64,000 bases of DNA from Desulfurobacterium sp. TC5-1 (GCF_000421485.1 NZ_ATXC01000001.1:923087-987086), one strand, 5' to 3'. Counted from the stretch's first letter, positions 44,560-53,811 are shown. Made by a program: numbers and translations. Notes: generated by a model from the letters alone, not told the origin.

Positions 44560-45752
44560 ACGGGCTTTACTTTAAGGACTTATTTTCGTCTCTATACCAC
44601 AATAAGGTTAGGACAGCCTTTGCCTTGCTTGGCATTGTAATGGGCGTGGCATCTCTTGTTCTGATTGTTGCTGCCATACAGGGAAGCACCTTAAGGGCGA
44701 GAAAGATTATTCAGAAACTTGGACCTGATTCAATATTTATAGTATCGGGAAAGATGGGAGCAGGCCCAAGACACAGAACAATGACACTTACAATGGAAGA
44801 TGTAAGGGAAATTTCAAGGCTTGAAGGCATCTTCGCACTTACATACGGACTGATAAAACCCGTTAGAATTTCTGCCGGAAAGTACGCAAAGACAACAACC
44901 AGCTTTGGCGTCGGTCCAAACTGGATAACCTCCTGGGACTACCACATAGATGTAGGTAGAGATTTCACCCCTAACGACTTTAAAAACTTCAGAAAGGTTT
45001 GCATCGTCGGATGGGATGTTGCGAATTTCCTTTTTCCCAATCAAAACCCCATAGGAAAAGTGGTTATAGTTGAAAAAACACCTTTTAGAATCGTTGGCGT
45101 CTATAAAAGGCGGGGAAAAACACCTCAGGGAAGAAACATGGACGACAGAATTTTTATACCCTATCCCATATACAAAAAGGTTGTCTTTCCACTCAAAGAG
45201 GACAACATATCACTTATAAGATTTCGCGTCCAGAACATGGACGAGTACGATCTCATTTTAAAAGAGACAAAACAGCTACTATCAAAAAGGCACGACGTAA
45301 AAGAGGAACTTACAATAATTACGCCGTCTCTTGTGAAAAAAGTGCTGTCCATGATAAGTGCAAGTCTATCAATGTTCCTGGGACTTGCATCCATAACGGC
45401 TTTAGTCGTTGGTGGTTTTGTTCTCTCAAGTATTTTCTACATAAATATCTACGTGAGGCAGTGGGAAATAGGACTTAGAAGAGCAATGGGAGCAACAAAA
45501 AGGGACATTCTCATAAGGATAATGGCAGAAAGTGTCGTAATAGCAATACTTGGAGCTATAATTGGAACGGCCATAGGACTCTTAGGCGTTAAAATCGTCT
45601 TGCCGCTGCTTTCCATACCCGTGGTTTATCCTGTTGAAGCCTTTATCCTTGCAGTTGCCTTTTCAATTGCAGTTGGACTGATAGCATCCTACGCACCGGC
45701 TAAAAAAGCGGCAGAATTTGAACCGGTAGAATCTTTAAGGTCAAAGGTTTAA
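44556..45752 (+). CDS. MacB-like ABC permease 1
   Basis: The 398-residue protein has the FtsX/MacB layout. One N-terminal helix (TAFALLGIVMGVASLVLIVAAI) is followed by a large periplasmic domain of about 210 residues and three C-terminal helices, with the GLRRAMGATKRDI coupling segment facing the ATPase. It is paired with a second, divergent permease, suggesting a heterodimer in place of the MacB homodimer. GTG 44556 overlaps the ATPase stop. The periplasmic domain would contact MacA and TolC. Confidence 0.87.
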   Translation: MNGLYFKDLFSSLYHNKVRTAFALLGIVMGVASLVLIVAAIQGSTLRARKIIQKLGPDSIFIVSGKMGAGPRHRTMTLTMEDVREISRLEGIFALTYGLIKPVRISAGKYAKTTTSFGVGPNWITSWDYHIDVGRDFTPNDFKNFRKVCIVGWDVANFLFPNQNPIGKVVIVEKTPFRIVGVYKRRGKTPQGRNMDDRIFIPYPIYKKVVFPLKEDNISLIRFRVQNMDEYDLILKETKQLLSKRHDVKEELTIITPSLVKKVLSMISASLSMFLGLASITALVVGGFVLSSIFYINIYVRQWEIGLRRAMGATKRDILIRIMAESVVIAILGAIIGTAIGLLGVKIVLPLLSIPVVYPVEAFILAVAFSIAVGLIASYAPAKKAAEFEPVESLRSKV

Positions 45753-46952
45753 GTGATGATAGAGATAGAAACGATACTTCATTATTTTGGAAGTAACAAA
45801 AAGAGAACCGTTTTAGCGGTCATAGGCGTTGCCATTGGCGTCTTTTCACTTGTCCTCATGATGGGAATAACAGGCGCCATGAAAAACAAGGTAAATAGGT
45901 ACCTTGGTGACCTGGGAAGTCAGGTCTTTGTTGTTATTCCCGGAGAAATCAAAAACTTAGGTGGAAGGCTGCTTCAGGTAAAATTCTTTCCAACATTAAC
46001 GTTAAAAGACGCAAAAGCAATTGGAGAAAGGTGTGTTCTTGTAAAGGAAACATCACCAATAAAAGAGGTCTATCCTCCCGTTCACGCAAATGGAAAGTTC
46101 TCAACACCAAAAGTTTTAGGCGTTGATGAAAACTACGCAGAAATAACCTCTTCATACCCTGCAGCGGGAAGATTCATAACAAAAAACGATGTAAAAGAGT
46201 TCCGACAGGTAGCTGTCATTGGTGTTGAGGTAGCCAGAGATCTTTTTGGTGAAAAGTACCCCGTTGGAAAAACCCTTTACCTATACAACGCCCCCTACAA
46301 GATAATCGGCGTTCTGCCTGAAAAAGGAACAGACATATCGGGTGAAAACTTAGACAACAGAGTTTTAGTCCCGATAAGCTGTGCAGTAAGAAGATTGGAA
46401 AACGTTGACTATATAGATGGCATCTATGTCCTACCCGTATCTGAAAAGGTTGTTGACAATGCGATGAAAGAGGTCTCTTCCCTCCTTAAAAAGAGGCACG
46501 GAAAAAAAGACTTTTCCATAAGCCGTTACGAAGACCTTGTCAACACTCAAAAAGAAGCGATGGAAATATTTTCTGTTCTTAGCGTAACCGTAGCAACAAT
46601 AGCTTTCAGCGTCGGTGCACTTGGAATATTAGCAGTGATGACACTATCTGTCTATGAAAGACTTGTAGAAATTGGTGTCAGGAGAGCTTTTGGTGCAACC
46701 AAGATGGACATCTTCAAACAGTTTCTCACGGAAGCAACAATTCTCTCTCTAACCGGTTCTGTTTCTGGCGCCGTAATAGCAACGGGGCTTGTAAACATCA
46801 TCGCAAAAATAGCAAAATGGCAGCCATATATCCCGGTAAAAGGAATACTTATATCCATAGCACTCTCTGTGGCAGTTGGACTTATTGCAGGCGTCTATCC
46901 GGCAATGAGAGCCACATCTTTTGAACCGAAGGAGATACTGAAGGATGCATGA
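45753..46952 (+). CDS. MacB-like ABC permease 2
   Basis: The 399-residue paralogue of the preceding permease has the same plan: an N-terminal helix (VLAVIGVAIGVFSLVLMMGI), a periplasmic domain, and three helices with GVRRAFGATKMDI. It follows the first permease with no gap, and its stop overlaps the sulfur-carrier gene by 8 bp. Two permeases, one ATPase, one MacA and one TolC make a complete export operon. The substrate could be a lipoprotein, siderophore or toxic compound, and nothing in the sequence decides this. Confidence 0.87.
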   Translation: MMIEIETILHYFGSNKKRTVLAVIGVAIGVFSLVLMMGITGAMKNKVNRYLGDLGSQVFVVIPGEIKNLGGRLLQVKFFPTLTLKDAKAIGERCVLVKETSPIKEVYPPVHANGKFSTPKVLGVDENYAEITSSYPAAGRFITKNDVKEFRQVAVIGVEVARDLFGEKYPVGKTLYLYNAPYKIIGVLPEKGTDISGENLDNRVLVPISCAVRRLENVDYIDGIYVLPVSEKVVDNAMKEVSSLLKKRHGKKDFSISRYEDLVNTQKEAMEIFSVLSVTVATIAFSVGALGILAVMTLSVYERLVEIGVRRAFGATKMDIFKQFLTEATILSLTGSVSGAVIATGLVNIIAKIAKWQPYIPVKGILISIALSVAVGLIAGVYPAMRATSFEPKEILKDA

Positions 46953-47151
46953 AATAAGCGTCGAAATAGATGGAAAGGTGATAACCGTCCCAATAAAAAA
47001 GCGTTCCATAAGGGTGGATTCCTTACTTGAAAAACTTTCAATCTATCCTGAAACTGCCGTTGTTATCAGAGGGAAGGAACTTTTATGCGACGATGATAGG
47101 ATAAACGAAGGGGAAAAGGTTAAAATAGTCGTAGCTACTTCAAAAGGTTAA
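46945..47151 (+). CDS. ubiquitin-like sulfur carrier (MoaD/ThiS/TtuB type) with atypical C-terminus
   Basis: The 68-residue protein has the beta-grasp pattern (MHEISVEIDGKVITVPI, then VVIRGKELLCDDDRINEGEKVKIVVA). Such carriers end in Gly-Gly, whose terminal carboxylate is adenylated and thiolated. Here the chain ends SKG, so the next-to-last Gly is replaced by Lys. It lies 11 bp before ttuA, which needs a carrier (TtuB) for tRNA 2-thiouridine, so a TtuB-like role is inferred. The ATG overlaps the permease gene. An E1-like activating gene is not in the window. Confidence 0.75.
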   Translation: MHEISVEIDGKVITVPIKKRSIRVDSLLEKLSIYPETAVVIRGKELLCDDDRINEGEKVKIVVATSKG

Positions 47152-47161
47152 GGCGGTTTAC

Positions 47162-48109
47162 ATGCTATGTAAAATCTGTAAAGCAAAAGGGAAGAGAGAA
47201 AAAGCTGTTATTTTTATAAGACACCACAAACTTGCCCTCTGCAAAAATCACTTTTTAGAATGGTTTGAAAAACAAACGCTTAAAACTATAAAACACTTTT
47301 CCATGTTTAACAGAGGAGAAAAAATTGGCGTTGCTGTTTCCGGTGGTAAAGACAGTCTATCTTTATGGCAGCTTTTAACAGAGGCTGGTTTTGAAACGGT
47401 AGGTATTCACATATCTTTAGGTATAGGTAAAGATAATTACTCAGAAAAATCTCTAAAACTCTGTGAAAAACTTTCAGAAAAGTTAAATCGTCCGCTTATC
47501 GTCTTTGACCTAAAAGAAGAATTCGGTTACACAATAGAAGAGATTGCAAAGCTTTCGGGAAGAAAAGACGTCTGTTCTGTCTGTGGAACGTTTAAAAGAT
47601 ACCTGATGAACAAAATAGCCATTGAGGAAAACCTATCAGCAGTAGCAACCGGACACAACCTTGACGACGAATCTGCAGTTTTGCTTTCAAACACCATAAG
47701 ATGGGAAACGGGATACCTTGGCAGACAATATCCTGTTCTTAGTGAAAGAGAGGGCTTTGCAAGGAAGGTAAAACCTTTCTGCTTTCTAACAGAAAAGGAG
47801 ATTGTAAGCTACGCCATTTTAAAAGGAATAGATTTCATGGAAACGGGCTGTCCCAACGCAAAAACTGCAACTTCTCCCGTTTACAAACAGGCCCTTGCCT
47901 TCCTTGAACACAAAATGGCAGGGACAAAACTCAGGTTTTACAAAGAATTCTTAAAGAAAGCTAAACCACTGTTTGAAAAAGAGGCAAAAGAGGAATACAA
48001 TCTTACACCGTGCAAAATTTGCGGAATGCCAACAACTGCAAATGTGTGTTCCGTCTGCAGAATTCTTGAGAAGATAAGAGGTGTAAATGCTAAAAGTGGG
48101 AAAAATTGA
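47162..48109 (+). CDS. ttuA: tRNA 2-thiolation enzyme TtuA (Ncs6/TtcA family)
   Basis: TtuA adds sulfur to U54 of tRNAs in thermophiles, stabilising them at high temperature. The 315-residue protein has an N-terminal zinc-finger part (CKIC at residues 3-6), the PP-loop SGGKDS at residues 60-65, and [4Fe-4S] ligands Cys138, Cys141 and Cys230. A second zinc finger lies at the C-terminus (CKICGMPTTANVCSVC). This is the full TtuA arrangement rather than that of TtcA. It follows the sulfur-carrier gene and overlaps mqnA by 23 bp. This supports growth at high temperature. Confidence 0.88.
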   Translation: MLCKICKAKGKREKAVIFIRHHKLALCKNHFLEWFEKQTLKTIKHFSMFNRGEKIGVAVSGGKDSLSLWQLLTEAGFETVGIHISLGIGKDNYSEKSLKLCEKLSEKLNRPLIVFDLKEEFGYTIEEIAKLSGRKDVCSVCGTFKRYLMNKIAIEENLSAVATGHNLDDESAVLLSNTIRWETGYLGRQYPVLSEREGFARKVKPFCFLTEKEIVSYAILKGIDFMETGCPNAKTATSPVYKQALAFLEHKMAGTKLRFYKEFLKKAKPLFEKEAKEEYNLTPCKICGMPTTANVCSVCRILEKIRGVNAKSGKN

Positions 48110-48896
48110 ATATATAAACGTTCTACCTGTATACTTCGGATTCATTGACAGCGCCGTACCCTTTGACTACCAGTTCACAGAGGCAGTACCCTCTGCCCTA
48201 AACGAGTTTTTAAGAGAAGGAAAAATAGATGTAAGCCCCATATCTTCCTACGAATTCATAACAAACAGTGAAAGGTACCTTCTATTTCCAGACCTTTCAA
48301 TATCATCTTTTGGAAGAGTAAAAAGTGTTCTCTTCTTCTCAAAACTGCCAATCCATCAGCTCCACAGAAAAGATGTATGGCTTACAAAAAGTTCAATGAC
48401 CTCAAGGGCACTTATTGAATACCTTTTAAAAAATCGGTATGGTGTCGAACCTAACTACTACTACTACAGCATGAAGGAAGGCAATCTTCCAAAGAGTGCA
48501 ACAGCCGTTCTGGCAATAGGTGATGACGCCTTCAAACTTCTAAAAGACAAAAACTACCGCTTCATATACGATTTGGGGGAGGAATGGCACAACATCTACG
48601 ATCTTCCATTTGTCTTTGCCGTCTGGGCAGTAAGAAGGGATACTGCTGAAAATCATCCACTATCTGTTAAAAAAATCTTTGAAAAATTCATAGAATCAAA
48701 AAGTTACGGTCTGGCACATCTTGAGAAGATAGCTAAAAGGTATGCTAAAAAAGTTGGACTAACGGAAGATGAATGCATGGAATACTTTAAGTGCCTCAAC
48801 TACGACCTGACAAACCTTCATAAAAAAGCTATCAATAAGTTTGCAAACCTTTTAGGTTTTGAAATAGACGTCGAAAAGTTCCTGCTTTCTACCTGA
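48087..48896 (+). CDS. mqnA: chorismate dehydratase of the futalosine menaquinone pathway
   Basis: MqnA converts chorismate to 3-enolpyruvyl-benzoate, the entry to the futalosine route of menaquinone. The 269-residue protein has a periplasmic-binding-protein-like fold with VGKIEYINVLPVYFGF at the start, KIDVSPISSYEFI and the later SSFGRVKSVLFFS and LTKSSMTSRALI. These match MqnA more than MqnD. GAGG lies just before the ATG. It starts inside the 3' end of ttuA. Menaquinone would be the membrane electron carrier for anaerobic respiration. Confidence 0.88.
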   Translation: MLKVGKIEYINVLPVYFGFIDSAVPFDYQFTEAVPSALNEFLREGKIDVSPISSYEFITNSERYLLFPDLSISSFGRVKSVLFFSKLPIHQLHRKDVWLTKSSMTSRALIEYLLKNRYGVEPNYYYYSMKEGNLPKSATAVLAIGDDAFKLLKDKNYRFIYDLGEEWHNIYDLPFVFAVWAVRRDTAENHPLSVKKIFEKFIESKSYGLAHLEKIAKRYAKKVGLTEDECMEYFKCLNYDLTNLHKKAINKFANLLGFEIDVEKFLLST

Positions 48897-48937
48897 ATTC
48901 CTATATTTTTCTCTAACAAATCACCGCGGAGATCTGC

Positions 48938-49864
48938 ATGCACATAGACTTTTTCAGACTTTATTTAATGATAATATCCTCAATAACCTTTGGATATCTG
49001 ATAGCTGCCATAAGTGTTGAAACGGGTTTTATTAACTGGCTCGGACTCAAAACGGTAAAACTTTCTAAAATAGGCATTCATCCGCTACTATCGCCCATCC
49101 CCATTCTCTACCTTGTAAGTCCCCGGGCAGCACACCTTCACGCCTCTAAACTGCTGAAAGAGGGAAAGATAAAACCGAGAGACCTTTACATTACCGCTGC
49201 CGCTTCAAACTTTCCTATGAGAATAACTTTTCTCTACAGATACTACTTTCCTGTTCTGATACCGTTAATAGGATGGATTGCCGTTTACTATGGCCTTTTA
49301 AGACTCCTCTTTGACACTGTAGTTCTGTTTATCGTACTTATAACAGGAAGACGCATCTACAAAAACATAAAAAGAACAGGAAACGACAGTGAAACGATAA
49401 AAATTCAGCTTAACTACGAAACTTTAAAAAAAGGAATAGCCTCAGGCCTAAAAGAGGGGGGAAAGTTCATTATAAAATTTTCACCTCTATTTGGATTTGT
49501 CACATTTCTTATAAATCATGGCATAATGGACAAAATGCTTACATTTATGTCACCTCTCCTTAAATGGGCGGGGCTTGACAACCTGTGCGCAACCTACGTA
49601 GCAACAGCAGCCATAAGCCCTCCAGTGGCATATGGTCTTATAAAAGTAATGATTGCAAAACACTATCCGCTTATAAAAATTTTAGGCGCTATGTTTATCG
49701 GAAACGCATGCTTTACATTTTTAAGAGCCTGGTGGGCATATGTTCTACCTTATTATCTGGGACTTTATCCCATGAAAGTAACGATAATTCTTATATTTAT
49801 ACAGAGTTTTCTGCCAGCTTTATACAATCTTTCCATGGGCATAATATTCAGCAAGTTTTTATGA
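48938..49864 (+). CDS. nucleoside-recognition (Gate) domain membrane protein
   Basis: The 308-residue protein has about eight membrane helices in two similar halves. Features are SPIPILYLVSPRAAHLHASKLL, EGGKFIIKFSPLFGFVTFLI and AISPPVAYGLIKVMIA. This resembles the Gate/nucleoside-recognition family (SpmA and related archaeal proteins), whose transport role is poorly defined. The ATG at 48938 follows CGGAG. It lies 41 bp after mqnA and 7 bp before the TOPRIM gene, probably in the same operon. Confidence 0.65.
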   Translation: MHIDFFRLYLMIISSITFGYLIAAISVETGFINWLGLKTVKLSKIGIHPLLSPIPILYLVSPRAAHLHASKLLKEGKIKPRDLYITAAASNFPMRITFLYRYYFPVLIPLIGWIAVYYGLLRLLFDTVVLFIVLITGRRIYKNIKRTGNDSETIKIQLNYETLKKGIASGLKEGGKFIIKFSPLFGFVTFLINHGIMDKMLTFMSPLLKWAGLDNLCATYVATAAISPPVAYGLIKVMIAKHYPLIKILGAMFIGNACFTFLRAWWAYVLPYYLGLYPMKVTIILIFIQSFLPALYNLSMGIIFSKFL

Positions 49865-49871
49865 GGAAAGG

Positions 49872-50252
49872 ATGGAAAGAGAAAGTGTAAAAAAGCTTAA
49901 AAACTGGATTCTGTCCCTTAAAAATTTTTTAAACTCAGCGGAAAACACGGCCGTTGTCGTTGAGGGGAAGAGGGATTTAGCCGCATTAGAAAGGTTTGGC
50001 GTTTATCCGGTATTTGCATTAAAAGGCATGGGATTTCACTCTTTCTCAGAAATGCTGGCCGATGAAAAAGGCATAAGGCTTGTAATCCTCATAACAGACT
50101 TTGATCCAGAAGGTGAAGAAATAGCGAGAAAACTTCAAAGAGTTCTCTCAAAATACAACATTAAGGTTGATACCTCTTTCAGAGAAAGTTTAAGAGAAAC
50201 CGGGCTAAAATTTGTTGAGGAGATCCCGGAAAAACTGAGAATGGCTTTTTAA
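49872..50252 (+). CDS. TOPRIM-domain protein (RNase M5/UPF0292-like)
   Basis: The 126-residue protein has the TOPRIM motifs VVVEGKRDLAALERFG (catalytic Glu) and LITDFDPEGEE (DxD). This metal-binding fold is found in primases, RNase M5 and small archaeal UPF0292 proteins. The size is a single TOPRIM domain with short extensions, and it lacks the RNase M5 C-terminal part. A function in RNA or DNA processing is likely but not assigned. The ATG follows GAGGAAAGG. A hairpin after the stop serves both this gene and convergent trpD. Confidence 0.75.
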   Translation: MERESVKKLKNWILSLKNFLNSAENTAVVVEGKRDLAALERFGVYPVFALKGMGFHSFSEMLADEKGIRLVILITDFDPEGEEIARKLQRVLSKYNIKVDTSFRESLRETGLKFVEEIPEKLRMAF

Positions 50253-50273
50253 AAAGCCTGTCCGAAGACAGGC
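50251..50273 (-). terminator. trpD terminator (bidirectional hairpin)
   Basis: GCCTGTC/GACAGGC (50256-50262, 50267-50273) has a CGAA loop on the + strand. On the minus strand it is followed by TTTTT. Confidence 0.8.
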
Positions 50274-50280
50274 ATAAAAT

Positions 50281-51315
50281 TCACTGGAACCGCTGACTTA
50301 CTTCAATCACCTTCTTCAAAACTTCAAAAGGCCTACCTTCGTTTAAAAGGTCAAGAGCAAGTCTCACACCTTCAGAAGGTGAAGCAACTTTCCCTGCAAC
50401 GTAAAAACCAAACCCGGCGTTAAGGGCAACCATATCCCTTTTAGCAGATTTGTCTTCTCCTTTCAAAATAGCCTCTATCATTCTCTTATTATCGTCAAGA
50501 GTTTCTGCAGCAGCTATTTCTTTAATGTCAGCTTTTTCAAAGCCAAAATCTTCCGGAGAAACCACATAGCTTTTAACATCACCGTCCAAAAGTTCAGTTA
50601 TCTTCGTTCTTTCACAGATTGTAATCTCATCCATACCGTCAAAACCATGAACTATACAGGCTTTCTTAACTCCAAGCTTTAAAAGAACACCGGCAATCTT
50701 CTCTGAAAGTTCGCCGTCAAATATACCCATAAGCTGCCTCATGGCACCGGCAGGGTTGGTAAGAGGTCCTAAAATGTTAAAAACTGTCCTGACACCAAGT
50801 TCTCTTCTTGGCTTTATAACATTTGCCATAGCCGGATGAAAAACTGGAGCAAACATAAAACCAAATCCCGTTTCTTCTATACATTTCCCAACTTCTTCAG
50901 GCTGAAGGTCTATCTTTACACCAAGAGCCTCAAGGATATCGGCACTTCCACACTTACTTGAAACAGACCTGTTGCCGTGTTTCGCAACAGGAACACCACC
51001 AGCAGCAAGGACAAAAGCAACCGTCGTAGAAACGTTGAACGTTCCTTTTAAATCACCACCAGTTCCACAGGTATCCACTATCTTCTCTTTAAGGCTCTCT
51101 GAAAGATAAACCTTTCTACTTTTTTCTCTCATCGCAGAAGCGGCACCCGCTATTTCCTCTGTCGTCTCACCCTTCATTCTCAGAGCAACCAGAATACCTG
51201 CTATCTGCGCCGGCGTAAGCTCACCCCCCATGATCTTTCCAAAAAGCTCTCTGGTCTCCTCATAAGAAAGGTTCTCTCTTTTTATTACCTTCTCAAGAAC
51301 TGCCCGATATTCCAT
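50281..51315 (-). CDS. trpD: anthranilate phosphoribosyltransferase
   Basis: TrpD joins anthranilate with PRPP in tryptophan synthesis. The 344-residue protein has the PRPP and anthranilate sites VDTCGTGGDLKGTFNVST, VAKHGNRSVSSKCGSADILE and RRELGVRTVFNILGPLTNPA. All are diagnostic and in the right order. It is the last gene of a minus-strand group, 4 bp after the GIY-YIG-like gene. Other trp genes are not in the window. Confidence 0.95.
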   Translation of the reverse strand: MEYRAVLEKVIKRENLSYEETRELFGKIMGGELTPAQIAGILVALRMKGETTEEIAGAASAMREKSRKVYLSESLKEKIVDTCGTGGDLKGTFNVSTTVAFVLAAGGVPVAKHGNRSVSSKCGSADILEALGVKIDLQPEEVGKCIEETGFGFMFAPVFHPAMANVIKPRRELGVRTVFNILGPLTNPAGAMRQLMGIFDGELSEKIAGVLLKLGVKKACIVHGFDGMDEITICERTKITELLDGDVKSYVVSPEDFGFEKADIKEIAAAETLDDNKRMIEAILKGEDKSAKRDMVALNAGFGFYVAGKVASPSEGVRLALDLLNEGRPFEVLKKVIEVSQRFQ

Positions 51316-51318
51316 AAC

Positions 51319-51759
51319 TCACCCCCTGAATCTGAAAACGATAAATGGTAAATCGGAAACAATTTTATCAATTTCAGAAAGAGAATTAACGATAAAAAGG
51401 TGAGAAACACAGGAACAATCAGAACAACCAAAGCCTGAAATAGCACTAAAAACACCCTTAAACCTTTCAGCAATTTCACACTCAATTCTTTTTTCTAAAA
51501 AACAGTAAACGGCAACTGGAGTAAAAAACCTTGACGTAGAAACGTAATCAAAATGCCAGTGTTTCTTTTTTCTCTTCTTCAAATGTCTATTTAATCTGCT
51601 ATTTAATCCGCCCGAACCAAAAGCAGAACCAATATAACCGTAAGTCGCTTCAGGAAGAAGAAAAACTCTTCTTTTCGTTTGAATTTTTCTCTCTTTTTTC
51701 AGGTTAAAAACAATAATGTAGGTTCCCCTGCTATCTGGAAATTCTATTCTGGACTTCAA
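51319..51759 (-). CDS. DUF123/GIY-YIG-like small nuclease-fold protein
   Basis: The 146-residue protein has GTYIIVFNLKKERKI and YGYIGSAFGSGGLNSRLNRHLKKRKKKHWHFDYV. These fit the DUF123 branch of the GIY-YIG superfamily: GTYxxxF replaces GIY, YIGSA replaces YIG, and RLNRH carries the helix Arg. A Cys-rich segment (GFGCSDCSCVSHLF) follows, which is also seen in DUF123 proteins. Relatives are found mainly in archaea and thermophiles, often fused to endonuclease III. The target is unknown. It overlaps the FAD-dehydrogenase gene by 4 bp. Confidence 0.7.
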   Translation of the reverse strand: MKSRIEFPDSRGTYIIVFNLKKERKIQTKRRVFLLPEATYGYIGSAFGSGGLNSRLNRHLKKRKKKHWHFDYVSTSRFFTPVAVYCFLEKRIECEIAERFKGVFSAISGFGCSDCSCVSHLFIVNSLSEIDKIVSDLPFIVFRFRG

Positions 51760-53312
51760 CTATTATCCTCCAGAATGGAAAGGGCAACATTCATACCGTC
51801 AATGGCAGAACTTGTTATACCACCGGCATAACCTGCCCCCTCACCCGCCGGATAGAGATTTTTAAAATTTAAAGCTCTAAACCGCTCATCCCTCAATATC
51901 CGAACGGGAGAAGAAGTTCTGGTTTCAACACCCACAACTGTAGCTTCATCACTGACAAAACGCTTCAATTTCTTTTCCCAATATTTAAAAGCCCTTTTAA
52001 GCGAAGCTGTAACAAACGGAGGCAGAATACGGTCAACCCGGGCAGGCGAAATTTCAGGAATAAAACCGTGTTTTGGCAGTTTCTTGAAGGGTGTTTCCCT
52101 TCCCTTTATAAAGTCCATAAGGTTCTGGGCAGGCATAGCATAGTTACCACCACCTGCCATAAAGGCTGCCCTTTCAAGCTTTCTCTGAAACTCAACTGCC
52201 TTAAGGGGATCATTACCAAAATCATCGGGAAAAACCTGAACAACTATGGCACTGTTTGCCATAACACCTTCTCTTGCAAAGTTACTCATACCGTTGGTAA
52301 CAACCGTGTCCTTCTCTGAGGAGGAACAGATAACAACACCACCGGGACACATGCAGAACGAAAAAACGCCCCTATCCCCGGCCTTTGCAGTTACAGCATA
52401 CTCTGCCGGTGGAAGGTCAGGATTCTCAAAGTATTTTCCGTACTGCATTCTATTTATCAACCTCTGAGGATGGATAATCCTCACACCAACGGAAAAAGGC
52501 TTTGCAGTAAGTTCCACGTTAAAATTTTTAAACATTGAAAAAGTATCTCTTGCACTGTTCCCAATTGCAAAAATAACTGCATCAAACTTTTCTTCATAAA
52601 CCCTATCCTCAATTAAGTCCCTCACTCTCAGGGAAGTGACCTTTCCCTCATTTACATTCATACCCACAACAAGCGAAGAAAAACGAAACTCAACACCGCC
52701 ACTTTCAAGGGTCTTCCTCATAGAAGGAATCACCTTTCTCAGCTTATCGGTACCGATATGAGGTTTAGAAAGGTAAAGTATCTCCTCGGGTGCACCGTGT
52801 TCAACAAGCACACTGTAAACAAAATGTTTTTTCTTATCCTTTACCCTTGTAGTTAACTTTCCGTCTGAAAATGTTCCGGCTCCACCTTCACCAAACTGAA
52901 CATTGGAGTTTTCATCAAGAACTCTTTTTACCCAGAATCTCTGAACATCTTCCTCTCTCTCTTCAATCCTTTTGCCCCTCTCAAAAACAACAACTCTAAC
53001 CCCACCAGCTAACAGCGTATAGGCAGCAAAAAGGCCGGCAGGACCAGAACCAACAACAGCGACCTTTAAATTCTTATTAACAGACGGAATCTCTATTTCA
53101 GGAAGGGGCTTGTGAATGCGACAACCGGACGCAATCAACCTTTCTGCTATCTCTTCGTCAACATCAAAAAGCAAACGGTAAACAAACTCCGGTTTCTTCC
53201 TTGCATCAAGTGATTTCTTTAAAATGGCGAACCTTAAAGGATACCCCTTCTCTCTCAGTTTGTCTTCAAGCCTTTCGCCTATCTTTACTTTTACCTCTCC
53301 TTCTACCAGCAT
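51756..53312 (-). CDS. FAD-dependent dehydrogenase (NAD(FAD)-utilising, COG2509-like)
   Basis: The 518-residue flavoprotein has a short N-terminal basic domain (KKSLDARKKPEFVYRLLFDV), the FAD motif VAVVGSGPAGLFAAYTLL near residue 75, NVQFGEGGAGTFSDGKLTTR, and the late motif YPAGEGAGYAGGITSSAIDGMNVA. This is the signature of a widespread family of uncharacterised dehydrogenases often called COG2509. Its substrate is unknown. ATG 53312 follows GAGG and lies within the end of the RusA-like gene (47 bp overlap). Confidence 0.8.
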   Translation of the reverse strand: MLVEGEVKVKIGERLEDKLREKGYPLRFAILKKSLDARKKPEFVYRLLFDVDEEIAERLIASGCRIHKPLPEIEIPSVNKNLKVAVVGSGPAGLFAAYTLLAGGVRVVVFERGKRIEEREEDVQRFWVKRVLDENSNVQFGEGGAGTFSDGKLTTRVKDKKKHFVYSVLVEHGAPEEILYLSKPHIGTDKLRKVIPSMRKTLESGGVEFRFSSLVVGMNVNEGKVTSLRVRDLIEDRVYEEKFDAVIFAIGNSARDTFSMFKNFNVELTAKPFSVGVRIIHPQRLINRMQYGKYFENPDLPPAEYAVTAKAGDRGVFSFCMCPGGVVICSSSEKDTVVTNGMSNFAREGVMANSAIVVQVFPDDFGNDPLKAVEFQRKLERAAFMAGGGNYAMPAQNLMDFIKGRETPFKKLPKHGFIPEISPARVDRILPPFVTASLKRAFKYWEKKLKRFVSDEATVVGVETRTSSPVRILRDERFRALNFKNLYPAGEGAGYAGGITSSAIDGMNVALSILEDNS

Positions 53313-53811
53313 GAGGAACCTCTATCTTAAGCTCTTCAAAAAACTTTAAAAGTCCATCTTCAAAAATCTCTATCTCCCTCTCAAGTTCACAAACAACTTC
53401 CTCTTCAAGAGGTTCTATATCAATAATTACAATCTCATCGAACCTTCTTAAACCCAAACGTTTTTCAACCTTCTCCTTAACATATATCAGCGAATCTCTC
53501 CTGAGCACCTCTGCTTTCTCAAGGGCATCACCTATAAATTTCTCAGCATTATCAATATCCCTCTGTTTTATCCGACCTGAAAGCAAAAAAGAGAAGGAAA
53601 CCTTAACAGGTCTCTCTATGGGAAAATGCTCCATCCCATATTTCTGTTTCTGAATGTGAAACTGGAAAACAGCCTCTCTCTGTGAAGAAAGAACGGAAGG
53701 ATTATTAATAATAAAAGGCTTCATTTCACCGTAAACCCTTCTGTGAGAAATCTTTTTATAGTTAGCCTTACTTGGAATTTTACCGACAAAATAGAAACGG
53801 AATTTCTCCAT
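53266..53811 (-). CDS. RusA-like Holliday junction resolvase
   Basis: About 181 residues. The segment SGRIKQRDIDNAEKFIGDALEKAEVLRRDSLIYVKEKVEKR matches the RusA catalytic core, with the D-x-D-N metal site and a second acidic residue (RRD). RusA resolves four-way DNA junctions and is often phage-derived. No phage genes are adjacent here. The C-terminal 60 residues, rich in Glu and then Arg/Lys, exceed a minimal RusA. ATG 53811 is preferred to GTG 53820 because GGAAG lies 8 bases upstream. It is the first gene of the minus-strand group ending in trpD. Confidence 0.7.
   Translation of the reverse strand: MEKFRFYFVGKIPSKANYKKISHRRVYGEMKPFIINNPSVLSSQREAVFQFHIQKQKYGMEHFPIERPVKVSFSFLLSGRIKQRDIDNAEKFIGDALEKAEVLRRDSLIYVKEKVEKRLGLRRFDEIVIIDIEPLEEEVVCELEREIEIFEDGLLKFFEELKIEVPHAGRRRGKSKDRRKA

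Noticed and set aside
50243-50258. Palindrome GGCTTTTTAAAAAGCC at the end of the TOPRIM gene
   Set aside because: It overlaps the trpD terminator tract and last codons. It is explained by the terminator rather than by an operator.
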